From RYN-230 sp963770545 (lineage in GTDB: Bacteria; Actinomycetota; Actinomycetes; Streptosporangiales; Streptosporangiaceae): DNA of 64,000 nucleotides. Each line of letters opens with the position of its first letter. Within the stretch, counting starts at the first letter, position 1. Where the stretch lies: positions 62,001-126,000 of the forward strand of contig CAVYQF010000034.1 in NCBI GenBank assembly GCA_963770545.1. The letters run 5' to 3'. Made by a program: the position numbers and the translations under genes. Positions 1-8,664 of this stretch are shown here, in pieces. The notes under the pieces are model-generated. The model did no database searches. It was not told the origin of the DNA and saw only the letters and a list, made by a program, of their open reading frames with translations.

Positions 1-895
1 CCTGTTCTTCGCCGGGCCGACGTTCTTCGCCAACATGCTCGGGGCCGGGCTGGCCACGGACGCGCTGGCCGGGGTGCGGCTGGCCGCCTCGGCGGGGGAG
101 GCGCTGCCCGCATCGCTGTACAAGCGGTGGACCTCGCACTTCGGGGTGGACATCCTGGATGGCATCGGCATGACCGAGATGCTGCATATCTTCCTGTCCA
201 ACCGCCCGGGCCAGGTCCGGGCGGGCACCACGGGGGTGGCCGTACCCGGCTACGACCTGCGGGTGCTGGACGAGTCGGGGCAGGAGGTGCCGCGGGGCAC
301 GCCCGGCACGCTGTTCGTCCGCGGGGACTCCACCGCCACCGGGTACTGGCAGCGCTACGACGCCTCGCGCCAGGTGTTCCAGGGCGAGTGGCTCCGCACC
401 GGTGACACCTACGTCCAGGACGACGACGGTTACTACGCCTGCCTCGGGCGCACCGGCGACATGCTCAAGGCCAGCGGCATCTGGGTGTCGCCCGCCGAGG
501 TCGAGGCCCGGCTGCTGGCCCACCCGGCGGTGGCCCAGGCCGTGGTGGTCGCGGCCCTGGACGGCGAGGGGCTGGAGAAACCGGTCGCGTACGTGATCCT
601 GGCGGCCGGGCAGGCGGCTACCGAGGACGAGCTGATCGAGTTCTGCCGCCAGGCGCTGCCGTCGTTCAAGCGGCCGCGCAAGGTGGTATTCGTGGGCAGC
701 TACCCGACCACGGCCACCGGCAAGGTCCGCCGGGTCGAGCTGCGCCGGATGGCCGCCACCGTGCTGCTCCCCGGGGCGCCCGGGCTGGGGGAAACCGTGA
801 TGGCGGAAACCATGGTTACGGAGACCGTGGCTGCGGAGACCGTGGCTGCGGAGACCGTGGCTGGGGCGACCGTGCTGCCGGGGGAGAGCAGCTGA
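1..895 (+). CDS. Benzoate-CoA ligase family adenylating enzyme (5' end outside window)
   Basis: Acyl-CoA ligase that would activate an aromatic acid such as benzoate or a hydroxybenzoate with ATP and CoA. The frame is open from base 2, so the N-terminus lies upstream; about 297 residues are visible. Motifs seen are GMTEM (core A5 region), the hinge stretch GEWLRTGDTY followed by GRTGDMLKASG, and the C-terminal TATGKVRR with the catalytic Lys region. This arrangement is typical of benzoate and 4-hydroxybenzoate-CoA ligases rather than fatty acyl ligases. The last roughly 30 residues are an imperfect repeat of ETVAAE type, encoded by a 15-18 bp repeat near 786-872, which is not part of the family fold. 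The stop overlaps the next start (TGATG), so the two genes are translationally coupled. The exact acid substrate is not known. Confidence 0.82.
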   Translation, partial: LFFAGPTFFANMLGAGLATDALAGVRLAASAGEALPASLYKRWTSHFGVDILDGIGMTEMLHIFLSNRPGQVRAGTTGVAVPGYDLRVLDESGQEVPRGTPGTLFVRGDSTATGYWQRYDASRQVFQGEWLRTGDTYVQDDDGYYACLGRTGDMLKASGIWVSPAEVEARLLAHPAVAQAVVVAALDGEGLEKPVAYVILAAGQAATEDELIEFCRQALPSFKRPRKVVFVGSYPTTATGKVRRVELRRMAATVLLPGAPGLGETVMAETMVTETVAAETVAAETVAGATVLPGESS

Positions 896-1755
896 TGCTC
901 GATGGACGTCCGCTCATCGACGTGCACCTGCACGCCGCGCGGCTGCCCACCCTCAAGCCGTCCTGGACCGAGTGGGCCCACGACTTCGGTGACCGCGAGG
1001 TGCTGGACCGGGTCTATGACCAGGCCGGCACGATGGTGCCCGCCGAGTTCGACGCCTACCTGGCCGGGGAGGGCGTGGACACCGCGTTGCTGCTGGCCGA
1101 GTACAGCCCCAAGGCGACCGGCATCCAGCCCGTCGAAGACCTCCTGCCGCTCACCGGGTACAACCCGGACCGGATCAAGATCATCGCCAACATCAACCCG
1201 CACCTGCACTACCCGGTGGACGAGGAACTTGAGCGCCAGCTCGGCCTGGGCGCGGTCGCCCTGAAGATCCACCCGGTGCACGCGGGCGCGGCGGTCAACG
1301 ACCGGGCGCTCTATCCCGCCTACGAGATCTGCCAGTCGGCGGGACTGCCGGTCGTGGTGCACTGCGGCACCAGCACGTTCCCCGGATCCAGCAACGCGCT
1401 GGCCGACCCGGTCCTGCTCGATGACGTGCTCCGCGACTTCCGCCGCCTCGACGTCGTGCTCGCGCACGGCGGGCGTGGCTGGTGGTATGACGCGGCCGCG
1501 TTCCTGGCCCTGGTCAACTCCCATGTCTGGATCGAGCTGTCCGGGCTGCCGCCCTCGCGGCTGCGCGAGTACTACGCCCGGCACAGCTGGAACCGGCTCA
1601 CCCGGAAGATGATCTTCGGAACCGACTGGCCCGGCGTACCCGGTATCGCCGCTAACGCCCGGGCGGTGGCGGGGCTGTGCCCGGACGAGCTCACCGCCGG
1701 CCTGGTGCTGGCCGGTAACGCCGCCCAGGTCTACAACCTGAAACTGCCCGCCTGA
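895..1755 (+). CDS. Amidohydrolase-2 family metal-dependent TIM-barrel hydrolase or decarboxylase
   Basis: A 286-residue protein of the amidohydrolase-2 superfamily. The N-terminal DVHLHAA supplies the HxH metal-binding pair, VALKIHPVH lies mid-protein, VVVHCGTS and VLAHGGRGW give further metal and substrate histidines, and FGTDWPG near the C-terminus supplies the conserved Asp. Members include gamma-resorcylate and ACMS-type decarboxylases and lactone hydrolases, so the reaction cannot be named. It is coupled to the upstream aromatic-acid CoA ligase by a TGATG overlap. A role in aromatic-compound breakdown is therefore plausible but is inference. Confidence 0.8.
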   Translation: MLDGRPLIDVHLHAARLPTLKPSWTEWAHDFGDREVLDRVYDQAGTMVPAEFDAYLAGEGVDTALLLAEYSPKATGIQPVEDLLPLTGYNPDRIKIIANINPHLHYPVDEELERQLGLGAVALKIHPVHAGAAVNDRALYPAYEICQSAGLPVVVHCGTSTFPGSSNALADPVLLDDVLRDFRRLDVVLAHGGRGWWYDAAAFLALVNSHVWIELSGLPPSRLREYYARHSWNRLTRKMIFGTDWPGVPGIAANARAVAGLCPDELTAGLVLAGNAAQVYNLKLPA

Positions 1756-1809
1756 GCCCGCCACGTTCGCGGGCCGCCCCACGCTGGTCCCGGTTCCGGA
1801 GGAGAAGCC

Positions 1810-2247
1810 ATGACGCTGCACTGGACCAAGGAAGACGACCCGCGCTGGGACGCCGCCAAGCAGCGACTGTTCGGCCCGGAGGACCTGGCCGCCGTTGATC
1901 TTGTCCCGCCTGCGGCCGGGACACCCGTGGCCGACGAGTGGTGGCAGGTCACCGGCGACGACGGCCAGATCGCCGGCTACGGCTGGCTGGATTCCGAGTG
2001 GGGGGACGCCCAGATCACGTTCTGGGTGAATCCAGCCCGCCGCGGTGCGGGCGTCGGTGAGTTCATCCTGGATCATCTGGAGGACGAGGCCGCCGCGCGG
2101 GGGATCAACTACATCTACAACGTGGTCCCGGCTAGCCACCCGGACCCGGACTGGATCACCGGGTGGCTGACCCGGCACGGCTTCGTGCCCGGCACCGGCG
2201 ACCTGCGCCGGCAGGTCCCGGCGGCCGCACGCAGGCCGGCCACGTAG
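1810..2247 (+). CDS. GNAT-family N-acetyltransferase
   Basis: A 145-residue GNAT protein that would move an acetyl group from acetyl-CoA to an unknown amine. The acetyl-CoA loop is visible as RRGAGVGEFILDHLEDEA (residues about 78-95), followed by the beta4-alpha segment GINYIYNVVPASHPD. A strong ribosome site (GGAGGAGAAG) sits just before the ATG and decides the start. The gene lies 54 bp after the amidohydrolase and could be co-transcribed with it. The substrate cannot be predicted. Confidence 0.82.
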   Translation: MTLHWTKEDDPRWDAAKQRLFGPEDLAAVDLVPPAAGTPVADEWWQVTGDDGQIAGYGWLDSEWGDAQITFWVNPARRGAGVGEFILDHLEDEAAARGINYIYNVVPASHPDPDWITGWLTRHGFVPGTGDLRRQVPAAARRPAT

Positions 2248-2300
2248 TCGGCGTAGCGGCGCGGAACGCCGCGCCACGGGCTGCCGGTGGCCGGCACAAA

Positions 2301-2323
2301 GCCCCGGTGGCCTGTACCGGGGC
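2301..2323 (+). terminator. Hairpin after the acetyltransferase gene
   Basis: A perfect 8-bp stem (GCCCCGGT and ACCGGGGC) with a 7-nt loop lies 53 bp after the acetyltransferase stop. There is no following T-run, as is common for actinobacterial terminators, so function is uncertain. Confidence 0.35.
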
Positions 2324-2400
2324 GGGTGGGCACCGCTAAGCGCCTCCCCTTCCCTCTCAGCTACCGTCGTTTTGTCGGTGGCGGGTGGGATGATTCGAAT

Positions 2401-3733
2401 ATGTGTTTACCAGAGCAGTCACCTCGGGATGTGGCGCTGGCCGAGCTGGCCCGCCTCGACCCGGCCGTGCTGGATGCGGCCGCGCTGGTGGGCCAGATCG
2501 GCGATCTGGCTGGCTTCGTCAGCCGGGCCCAAGGACACCTGACCCGGCTGGCCGGAGCCCTGGATGCGACGGGTGGGGCGGCCGAGGCCGGGCACAAGTC
2601 CGCGATGGTTCTTGCGGACCCGGTGCGGCCTGGCTCCGGGCCGGGCCGCGGCGGTGGTGGCTACCGCCCGCGGGCTGCGGGAGATGGAGGCGACGGGGAA
2701 GGCCCTGCACGCCGGGGTGATCTCCTTCGACCAGGCGCAGATCATTGTCCAGGCGGCGGCTGGCCTGGGTGAGGCCGCGGGCGTGGCGGAGCAGGTGCTG
2801 CTTGATCATGCGCCGGGGCTGGATACCGCCCGGTTACGTGAGTTCGCGGAGGAGGTGGCCTACCGCGCGGATCCTGGTGCGGTGGAGGAGCGGGAGAAGA
2901 AGCGCTGGGATAAGCGGCATCTGTCGTTCGGGCTGACCCTGGATAGCACGGGGGTGTTGTCGGGGTGGCTGGGCGATGCGGTGTCGTATGAGATCGTGCG
3001 GACCGCGGCGGAGGCGTTCAGCCCGCCCGCCGGGCAACTGGACACCCGGACCGCGGCGCAGCGGCGGATGGACGGCCTGGTCGCCGCCTGCCAGGCGGCG
3101 CTGGACGGGGGGTCAGCGCCGGAGCGGCATGGCAGCGCGCCGCACATCAGCATCCTGGTCAAGGACGAGACCCTGGCCCAGGCCGCAGCCCACGCGGCTG
3201 CGGCCCAGGGCGCAGGCGCGGCACCCGGATACGCAGCGAGTGCGGACCAGGCCGCGGCCAAGACCGGCGCCCAGGCCGATCCTGCCGCCCAGGCCGGGGC
3301 CCCCGGCCCGTTGGCCGGGGCGCCGCCGGGTCAGACCGGGCACGGCACCATGCTGACCGCCCGGCAGGTTCTCGCCTTGTGCTGCGGCGCCGAGGTCGGC
3401 GCGATCCGCTGGCGCGACGGGCTGCCGCTGGATGTCGGCCGGACCGCCCGCACCGAACCGCCGGGCCTGCGCCGCGCGCTGGAAGCCCGTGACCAGGGCT
3501 GCCGGTGGACCCAGTGCGGGGCGCTGGCCGCCTGGGCCACCGCCCACCACCTCCGCCCCTGGAGTAAGGGTGGCGCGACCAGCCTGGACGACCTGGCCCT
3601 GTTCTGCCACCTGCACCACCACTACTTCATCCACACCCTCGGCTGGACCATCACCGGCGACCCCAACGCCACCCTGCACTTCACCCACCCCGGCGGCTGG
3701 CTCACCCTCGACAGCCCCCTCCCCGGACGCTGA
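2401..3733 (+). pseudogene. DUF222 / HNH endonuclease family protein, frameshifted
   Basis: The first about 70 codons (from MCLPEQSPRDV) read as the N-terminal DUF222 helix bundle. The remainder, from FLRTRCGLAPGRAAA onward, lies in the next frame and continues to a C-terminal HNH nuclease motif (CRWTQC, then TAHHLRPWSKGG, then LHHHYFIH). The break is near 2611 and fits one extra base (or two missing) in GCGATGGTTC. Joined, the protein would be about 444 residues, normal for the family. These multicopy actinobacterial proteins are thought to be mobile-element-linked or defence-linked nucleases. Residues about 215-270 are an Ala/Gln-rich linker. It may be a real pseudogene or a sequence error. 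Confidence 0.8.
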
Positions 3734-3935
3734 TGGAGAGCGAGTCGCCGGGCTGGCTCGTTTACGGCACGCCTGGTGACCCACCGTGGGCTGGACTGCC
3801 CCAGGCTGCCAGCGCAGGCTGCTCTTTGCGCGGGCCCGTTCACGAGTGGAGCAGCCGCGAGATCCGGTGCTGTTCTGCGAGGACAGCGACTGACTGGCCC
3901 GGTCGCCTGCCCGGCCATCTCCTGACGCTGGCCAG

Positions 3936-5366
3936 CTACTGGCCCAGCAGCCAGCGCCCCGGTGCGATGAGCCCGCGGGCCTCGGCCGGCCCCCATGACC
4001 CTTGCGCGTACGGCGCGATCCGGGGCGGGTTGGCCAGCAGCGGTGCGGCCACATCCCACACCGCGGCCAGGCCGTCCGGGCGGGTGAACAGCGAGCGGTC
4101 GCCCAGCAGCACGTCGTGGATCAGCCGGACGTAGGGTGGCAGCGGATCCGCGCCCTCCAGGTTCGCGAGCGGGATCGCGGTCTGCGCGCATTCCAGGTCG
4201 AGTGTGGGACCGGGCTTCTTGGCCATCAGGGACAGGCTGATCTCCCCGTTGCCCGCCAGCGAGAACGACAGCACGTTGGTGTCGGCGGGCAACTGCCCGG
4301 CCAGAGGCCCGGACGGCTCGCGCAGGATGAGGCTGACCCGCTGCTCCGTGGCCGCCAGCCGCTTACCCGTACGCAGGTAGAACGGCACGCCGCGCCAGCG
4401 GTCATTGTCGATCCACAGCCGCGCGGCCACGTACGTGTCCTGGGTAGAGCCAGCGGCTATCCCCGGCACGTCGCGGTACCCGTCGAACTGGCCCAGCACC
4501 ACCTCGGAAGGGTCCAGCGGCCGGAAGCAGCTGATCACCTCTTCCCGGGCGGACTGCAGGTCGAGCGGGCCGAGCGAGGCCGGAGGTTCCATGGCCACCT
4601 CGGCCGCCACCTGGAACAGGTGAGTGACCAGCATGTCCAGCACCGCGCCGGTGGCGTCGTAGAACCCGGCCCGGTCGGTAATGCCGAGCTTCTCCGGCAC
4701 GTCGATCTGCACCGACTCGACGTGCTTACGGTTCCACATCGCGGCGAACAGTTCGTTGGCGAACCGCAGCACGTGCAGGTCCTGGGTGGCCTCCTTGCCC
4801 AGGAAATGGTCGATCCGGTACACCTGCTGCTCGTCGAGCACCGAGTGGACGACCTGGTCCAGCGCCTCGAACGAAGCCTGTGAGGTGCCGAACGGCTTCT
4901 CGTACACGGCCCGGGCCCCTTTGGCCAGCCCATGATGGCCGAGCGCCTTGGTCAGCTCGCCGAAAGCAACCGGGGGCACCGCGAGGTAGTGGACGAGCTG
5001 GGCCTCGGTGCCGAGCGAGCTGCGCGCCTGGCTCAGGTCGTCTAGCAAGCTGCCGGGACTATCGGTGTTGAAACCGCCGCCGGCGAAGAACACGCGCTCG
5101 GAAAATGACTTCCACGCCGCGGGATCGGGCTTCGAGCCGAACTCGGTGAGCGCGCTGTGGACATGCTCGCGGAAATCCTCGTGCGCGACGTTGCCGCGGC
5201 CGTTGCCTACCAGCCGCCATTCCTTGGGGAGCAGCCCTTCCGTGGCGAGGCTGTAGAACGCGGGCAGCACGAGGCGCTTGGCCAGATCGCCGGTGGCACC
5301 AAATAGCACGAAGATCGTCGGACCCGGGTGGGAACGGGGCTGGGGAGAACGCTTCGCAGTCGGCAT
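3936..5366 (-). CDS. zwf: Glucose-6-phosphate 1-dehydrogenase
   Basis: First step of the oxidative pentose phosphate pathway: glucose-6-phosphate plus NADP+ to 6-phosphogluconolactone. The N-terminal Rossmann motif GATGDLAKR is present, as are the EKPFG loop and the active-site signature RIDHFLGKE (the usual Tyr is Phe here, a common variant). Length is 476 residues from the ATG at 5366. A TTG and a GTG lie just upstream in frame but are less convincing starts. The gene stands alone: tal, opcA and pgl, often linked to zwf in actinobacteria, are absent. The following 200 bp (3734-3935) between it and the HNH gene hold nothing recognisable. Confidence 0.95.
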   Translation of the reverse strand: MPTAKRSPQPRSHPGPTIFVLFGATGDLAKRLVLPAFYSLATEGLLPKEWRLVGNGRGNVAHEDFREHVHSALTEFGSKPDPAAWKSFSERVFFAGGGFNTDSPGSLLDDLSQARSSLGTEAQLVHYLAVPPVAFGELTKALGHHGLAKGARAVYEKPFGTSQASFEALDQVVHSVLDEQQVYRIDHFLGKEATQDLHVLRFANELFAAMWNRKHVESVQIDVPEKLGITDRAGFYDATGAVLDMLVTHLFQVAAEVAMEPPASLGPLDLQSAREEVISCFRPLDPSEVVLGQFDGYRDVPGIAAGSTQDTYVAARLWIDNDRWRGVPFYLRTGKRLAATEQRVSLILREPSGPLAGQLPADTNVLSFSLAGNGEISLSLMAKKPGPTLDLECAQTAIPLANLEGADPLPPYVRLIHDVLLGDRSLFTRPDGLAAVWDVAAPLLANPPRIAPYAQGSWGPAEARGLIAPGRWLLGQ

Positions 5367-5420
5367 GCCCACCAACTTACGTGGCGGACGTCGCGGGGGA
5401 GGCGCGGACGGGCCGCCGGG

Positions 5421-6170
5421 TCAGGTGTGCCCGCTCCCGATGAGGCTGCCGATCCCGAACGTCACCGCGATGGCCATTCCGCCCAGCAGGAACTGGCGGA
5501 CACCCGAGCGCAGCACCGGCCGTCCGGTGAGCCGGCCCACGAACATCCCGCCGGCGAGCAGCGCCACGGCCGTGATGATCAGGGTGGCAGCCAGGTTGGG
5601 CAAGCCGGCCAGGTACGGCAGCAGCGGCACCAGCGCCCCGAGCGAGAACGCGCCCAGGGAGGCGAAGCCCGCCAGCAGCGGGGAAGGCAGCTCGGCCGGA
5701 TCGATGCCGAGTTCTTCCCGGGTGTGCACCCGCAGGGCCGTACCCGGGTCCTTGGACACCGCGGCCGCCATCCGGTCCGCGGTCTCCGGGTCCGCCCCGT
5801 ACTCGCGGAAGTAGCCCGCCAGCTCCTGCTGCTCGGCCACAGGGAACATGGCGAGCATCTTCTGCTCCAGGGCCACCTCGGCGTGCACCAACTCGTTCTG
5901 GTTGGTGACCGAGATGTACTCCCCGGTACCCATCGAGAACGCCCCCGCCACCAGCGCGGCCACGCCGGTCAGCACGATCGTGTGCGTGGACGCCTGGCCC
6001 CCGCCCAGCCCGGCGATCAGGGAAGCGTTGGTGACCAGACCGTCCACCGCCCCGAAGACGGTCGGCCGGAGCCAGCCGCCGGATACGTCGCGGTGCCCGT
6101 GCGACCATCCCGCACGCAGCGCCGCCGTCCCGGTCTCCGACGACGGCCTGCGTGTCTCCTCGTCAGTCAC
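5421..6170 (-). CDS. VIT1/CCC1-family iron/manganese transporter
   Basis: A 249-residue membrane protein of the vacuolar iron transporter family, which moves Fe(II) or Mn(II) across a membrane. TM1 carries the conserved VFGAVDGLVTNASLIAG. The cytoplasmic metal-binding region is rich in Glu and Met (residues about 85-150, including ALEQKMLAMFPVAEQQEL). Three more helices follow (GAFSLGALVPLLPYLAG, the ATLIITAVALLAGG segment, QFLLGGMAIAVTFGIG). It starts with GTG. It is divergent from the ClC gene across an AT-rich promoter region (6171-6345). Confidence 0.9.
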   Translation of the reverse strand: MTDEETRRPSSETGTAALRAGWSHGHRDVSGGWLRPTVFGAVDGLVTNASLIAGLGGGQASTHTIVLTGVAALVAGAFSMGTGEYISVTNQNELVHAEVALEQKMLAMFPVAEQQELAGYFREYGADPETADRMAAAVSKDPGTALRVHTREELGIDPAELPSPLLAGFASLGAFSLGALVPLLPYLAGLPNLAATLIITAVALLAGGMFVGRLTGRPVLRSGVRQFLLGGMAIAVTFGIGSLIGSGHT

Positions 6171-6268
6171 GTGCGCTCATCACCCCCCGAGGCACCCCTC
6201 TCCGGTGCCTGTCACGGTACTGCCGGGGACTGGTGCCCGCGGGGCGCGGGGCCCGCCAGGCGAATATA

Positions 6269-6289
6269 CTTCTGTTGCAGAAGCTTTTT
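6269..6289 (+). promoter_or_regulatory. Inverted repeat in the VIT/ClC divergent promoter region
   Basis: CTTCTG-TTG-CAGAAG followed by CTTTTT lies in the only AT-rich patch between the two divergent transporter genes. It could be an operator, or a small T-tailed hairpin that ends a leader transcript. No regulator can be assigned. Confidence 0.3.
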
Positions 6290-6345
6290 GATCCCCGCTG
6301 GTGACCTGCTGGCGGGCCCCTCACCTCGCAGGAAGCGTCTTTCTG

Positions 6346-7731
6346 ATGGCCAGCGACCTCGCCGCCCGGGCCCGGGCTGGCCGGGTGCGTGTTCCACCCC
6401 CGCTGATCAGCTACCGGCTCCCGTCCGGGCGCGGTGCTACCGAGCAGCCGAACGCCACTGGCGACGGCGAGGCCGCGCTCACCCCCCGGTTCTGGGCCCT
6501 GGTGGCGCTGACCGGCGTGGCCGCCGGGCTGTTTGGTGACCTGATGATGCTGATCCTGTTCACCGTGCAGCACCTGGCGTTCGGGTACCACACCGGCACC
6601 CTGGAGTCGGGGGTGGGGCACGCCTCCGATACCCGGCGCCTGGTCGTGCTGCTGATCGCCGGGGCGTTCGGGGGAATCTCCTGGTTCCTGCTGCGCCGCT
6701 GCACCCGCGGGGAGAAGTCGGAACTTGACGACGTGGTGTGGGGGGACGGGGCCCGGCTGTCCTTCCGCCGGTCGCTCGGCACCTCGGTCATCTCGGAGAT
6801 CGTCATCGGCATGGGTGCGTCGATGGGCCGGGAGGCCGCGCCGAAGCTGATGGGCGGGGCTTGCGCGGGCATCCTGGCCGGCTGGGCCCGGCTCTCCCCG
6901 GCCCAGCGCCGGCTGCTCATGGCGTGCGGCGGGGGAGCGGGGCTGGCCGCGGTGTACAACGTGCCGCTGGGCGGCGCCCTGTTCACCGCTGAGGTCATGA
7001 TGGGCAGCATCAGCCTGCCGATCGTCCTCCCCGCGCTGGCCTGTTCCGGGATCGCCGCCGTGACGGCGTGGCTGTACCTGCCCAGCCGCGCCACGTACCT
7101 GGACGTGCCCGGCTATCACGTCACGCTGCCCTTGCTGGCCTGGGCGCTGCTCGCCGGTCCGCTGATCGGGGTGATCGCGTCCGGATACATCCGGCTGATC
7201 GGCTGGGTGTCCCATCACCAGGCCAGCGGCCGGTGGGTGCTGATCGCTCCGGCCGCGGCCTTCGGCGTTCTCGCCCTCATCGGGTTCGCCTGCCCGCAGC
7301 TTTTCGGCAATGGGAAAGACATGGCACACGATGCTTTCCTGGGGTCGGGTGGCCTGGTCTTGCTGCTGGCCCTGTTCGCACTCAAGCCGCTCGTCACGGC
7401 CCTGTGCCTGGGCAGCGGTGCGTCCGGGGGCCTATTCACGCCGACGCTGAGCACCGGGGCGGTGCTGGGCGCTGCGGCGGGTATCGCGTGGAGCCTGCTC
7501 TGGCCCGGGTCCCCGGCTGGCGCGTACGCCCTGGTGGGAGCGGCGGCGATGCTGGGGGCGGCGATGCAGGCGCCGCTGGCCGGGCTGGCGCTGATCATGG
7601 AGCTCACCCACGGGGGCTTCGCCATCATGATCCCGCTGGTCCTGGCGACAGTCACCGCCACCGCGGTCGCCCGGCACATCGACGGGTACTCGATCTACTC
7701 CGCGCGGCTGCAGACCCACCCGCTTCGGTGA
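6346..7731 (+). CDS. ClC-family chloride channel or H+/Cl- antiporter
   Basis: A 461-residue multi-pass membrane protein. The three ClC selectivity signatures are visible in order: GMGASMGREAAPK (residues about 156-168), the segment GGGAGLAAVYNVPLGG just after it, and CLGSGASGGLFTPTL (about 363-377). No C-terminal CBS domains are present. The ATG at 6346 is chosen because AGGAAG lies 10 bp upstream; a longer frame begins near 6301 without support. It is divergent from the VIT transporter, which may hint at shared control. Anion transport direction and proton coupling cannot be read from sequence alone. Confidence 0.9.
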   Translation: MASDLAARARAGRVRVPPPLISYRLPSGRGATEQPNATGDGEAALTPRFWALVALTGVAAGLFGDLMMLILFTVQHLAFGYHTGTLESGVGHASDTRRLVVLLIAGAFGGISWFLLRRCTRGEKSELDDVVWGDGARLSFRRSLGTSVISEIVIGMGASMGREAAPKLMGGACAGILAGWARLSPAQRRLLMACGGGAGLAAVYNVPLGGALFTAEVMMGSISLPIVLPALACSGIAAVTAWLYLPSRATYLDVPGYHVTLPLLAWALLAGPLIGVIASGYIRLIGWVSHHQASGRWVLIAPAAAFGVLALIGFACPQLFGNGKDMAHDAFLGSGGLVLLLALFALKPLVTALCLGSGASGGLFTPTLSTGAVLGAAAGIAWSLLWPGSPAGAYALVGAAAMLGAAMQAPLAGLALIMELTHGGFAIMIPLVLATVTATAVARHIDGYSIYSARLQTHPLR

Positions 7732-7809
7732 TCCGGGTGCTGATGCCGGCGGGATCATGCCCGATCCCCTGGGCGGCATTTGCGGCAACGGGCCTACATT
7801 CAAGGCCAT

Positions 7810-7914
7810 GCAGCAGTGTCTCCGCGACCGGCAGCCACTTCTCCGTGACCGGCAGCAGTGTCTCCGCGACCGGCAGCCACTTCTCCGTGACCGGCAGCTG
7901 TTTCTCCGCGACCG
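7810..7914. repeat. Five tandem copies of a 21-bp unit
   Basis: Two variants of a 21-bp unit alternate (A-B-A-B-A'). Each ends in CCGCGACCG or CCGTGACCG. The array lies between the ClC gene and the ketopantoate-reductase-like gene. It is a minisatellite, not a CRISPR array, because there are no spacers. Confidence 0.85.
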
Positions 7915-7974
7915 GCGGCCACCGGCCCTGATCGCCGCCGGGGCCAACGATGAGATCTTTGCCGGATCCGGGTC

Positions 7975-8664
7975 ATGACCGCGGTCGCGATCCTCGGCCC
8001 GGGCGGCATCGGTGGCCTGCTGGCCGTCCGGCTCGGGCAGGCCGGTCACGAGGTGACCCTCATCGGCCGGCATCCCGACCGGGTGACGGCCGCGGGCCTG
8101 ACCCTGACCGCGCCCGGGGAAGACCCCATCACCACCACGCCCGTTTCCCGCCCGTATCTCACCGGGCCCGTCGATGTGGCTGACGGCACCATTGAGCAGG
8201 TTTTCCCGTCGGCCCGCATCACCGTGGCCACCCCGCCCGGATCGCCGGCCGCGGCTGCCACGGCGGAACTGCTCGAGGTGCCCGGCCTTCAGGTGGCTGC
8301 CGGCCCGGGGGAGGCGCAGGTCCTGTGGCAGAAGCTGACCTTTCTGGCCACTTACGCGCTGCTCACCACGGCCGCGGGGCAGCCCATCGGCCCGGCCCGC
8401 GAGCGGTTCGCAGAGTGGATCAGCCCGCTGACCCGCGAGGCCTGCGCCGCCGCCGCGGTGCAGGGCGCCCGGATCGACCCGGCCGCGGTCGAGGCCCAGA
8501 TCCGGGCCCTCCCGGGCGAGGGGCGTTCCTCCATGCTCAAGGACCGCCTGGCCGGGCACGAGCTCGAGCTCGACGCCATCGCCGGGCCCACGCTCCGCGC
8601 CCTCGGCCCATCAGGGGCCCCGGTCACGGTCCGGGCCGTGCAGACCATCCTGGACGCCCGCTGA
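7975..8664 (+). CDS. Ketopantoate reductase-like protein with central deletion
   Basis: A 229-residue relative of PanE/ApbA oxidoreductases, which are normally near 300 residues. The N-terminal dinucleotide motif AILGPGGIGGLLAVRLG is intact, and the C-terminal helical domain (LWQKLTFLATYALLTTAAG onward) is recognisable. The sequence jumps from the first Rossmann half (PYLTGPVDVADG) directly to the TIEQVFPSARITV segment. It therefore lacks roughly 70-85 residues, including the stretch that holds the conserved N-G active-site region. The reading frame is kept. The product is probably inactive or altered, although expression cannot be excluded. Its 3' end overlaps the convergent methyltransferase gene by 54 bp. 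Confidence 0.65.
   Translation: MTAVAILGPGGIGGLLAVRLGQAGHEVTLIGRHPDRVTAAGLTLTAPGEDPITTTPVSRPYLTGPVDVADGTIEQVFPSARITVATPPGSPAAAATAELLEVPGLQVAAGPGEAQVLWQKLTFLATYALLTTAAGQPIGPARERFAEWISPLTREACAAAAVQGARIDPAAVEAQIRALPGEGRSSMLKDRLAGHELELDAIAGPTLRALGPSGAPVTVRAVQTILDAR

Noticed and set aside
7810..7914. Possible CRISPR array
   Set aside because: The 21-bp units are directly tandem without spacers, and no cas genes are near.
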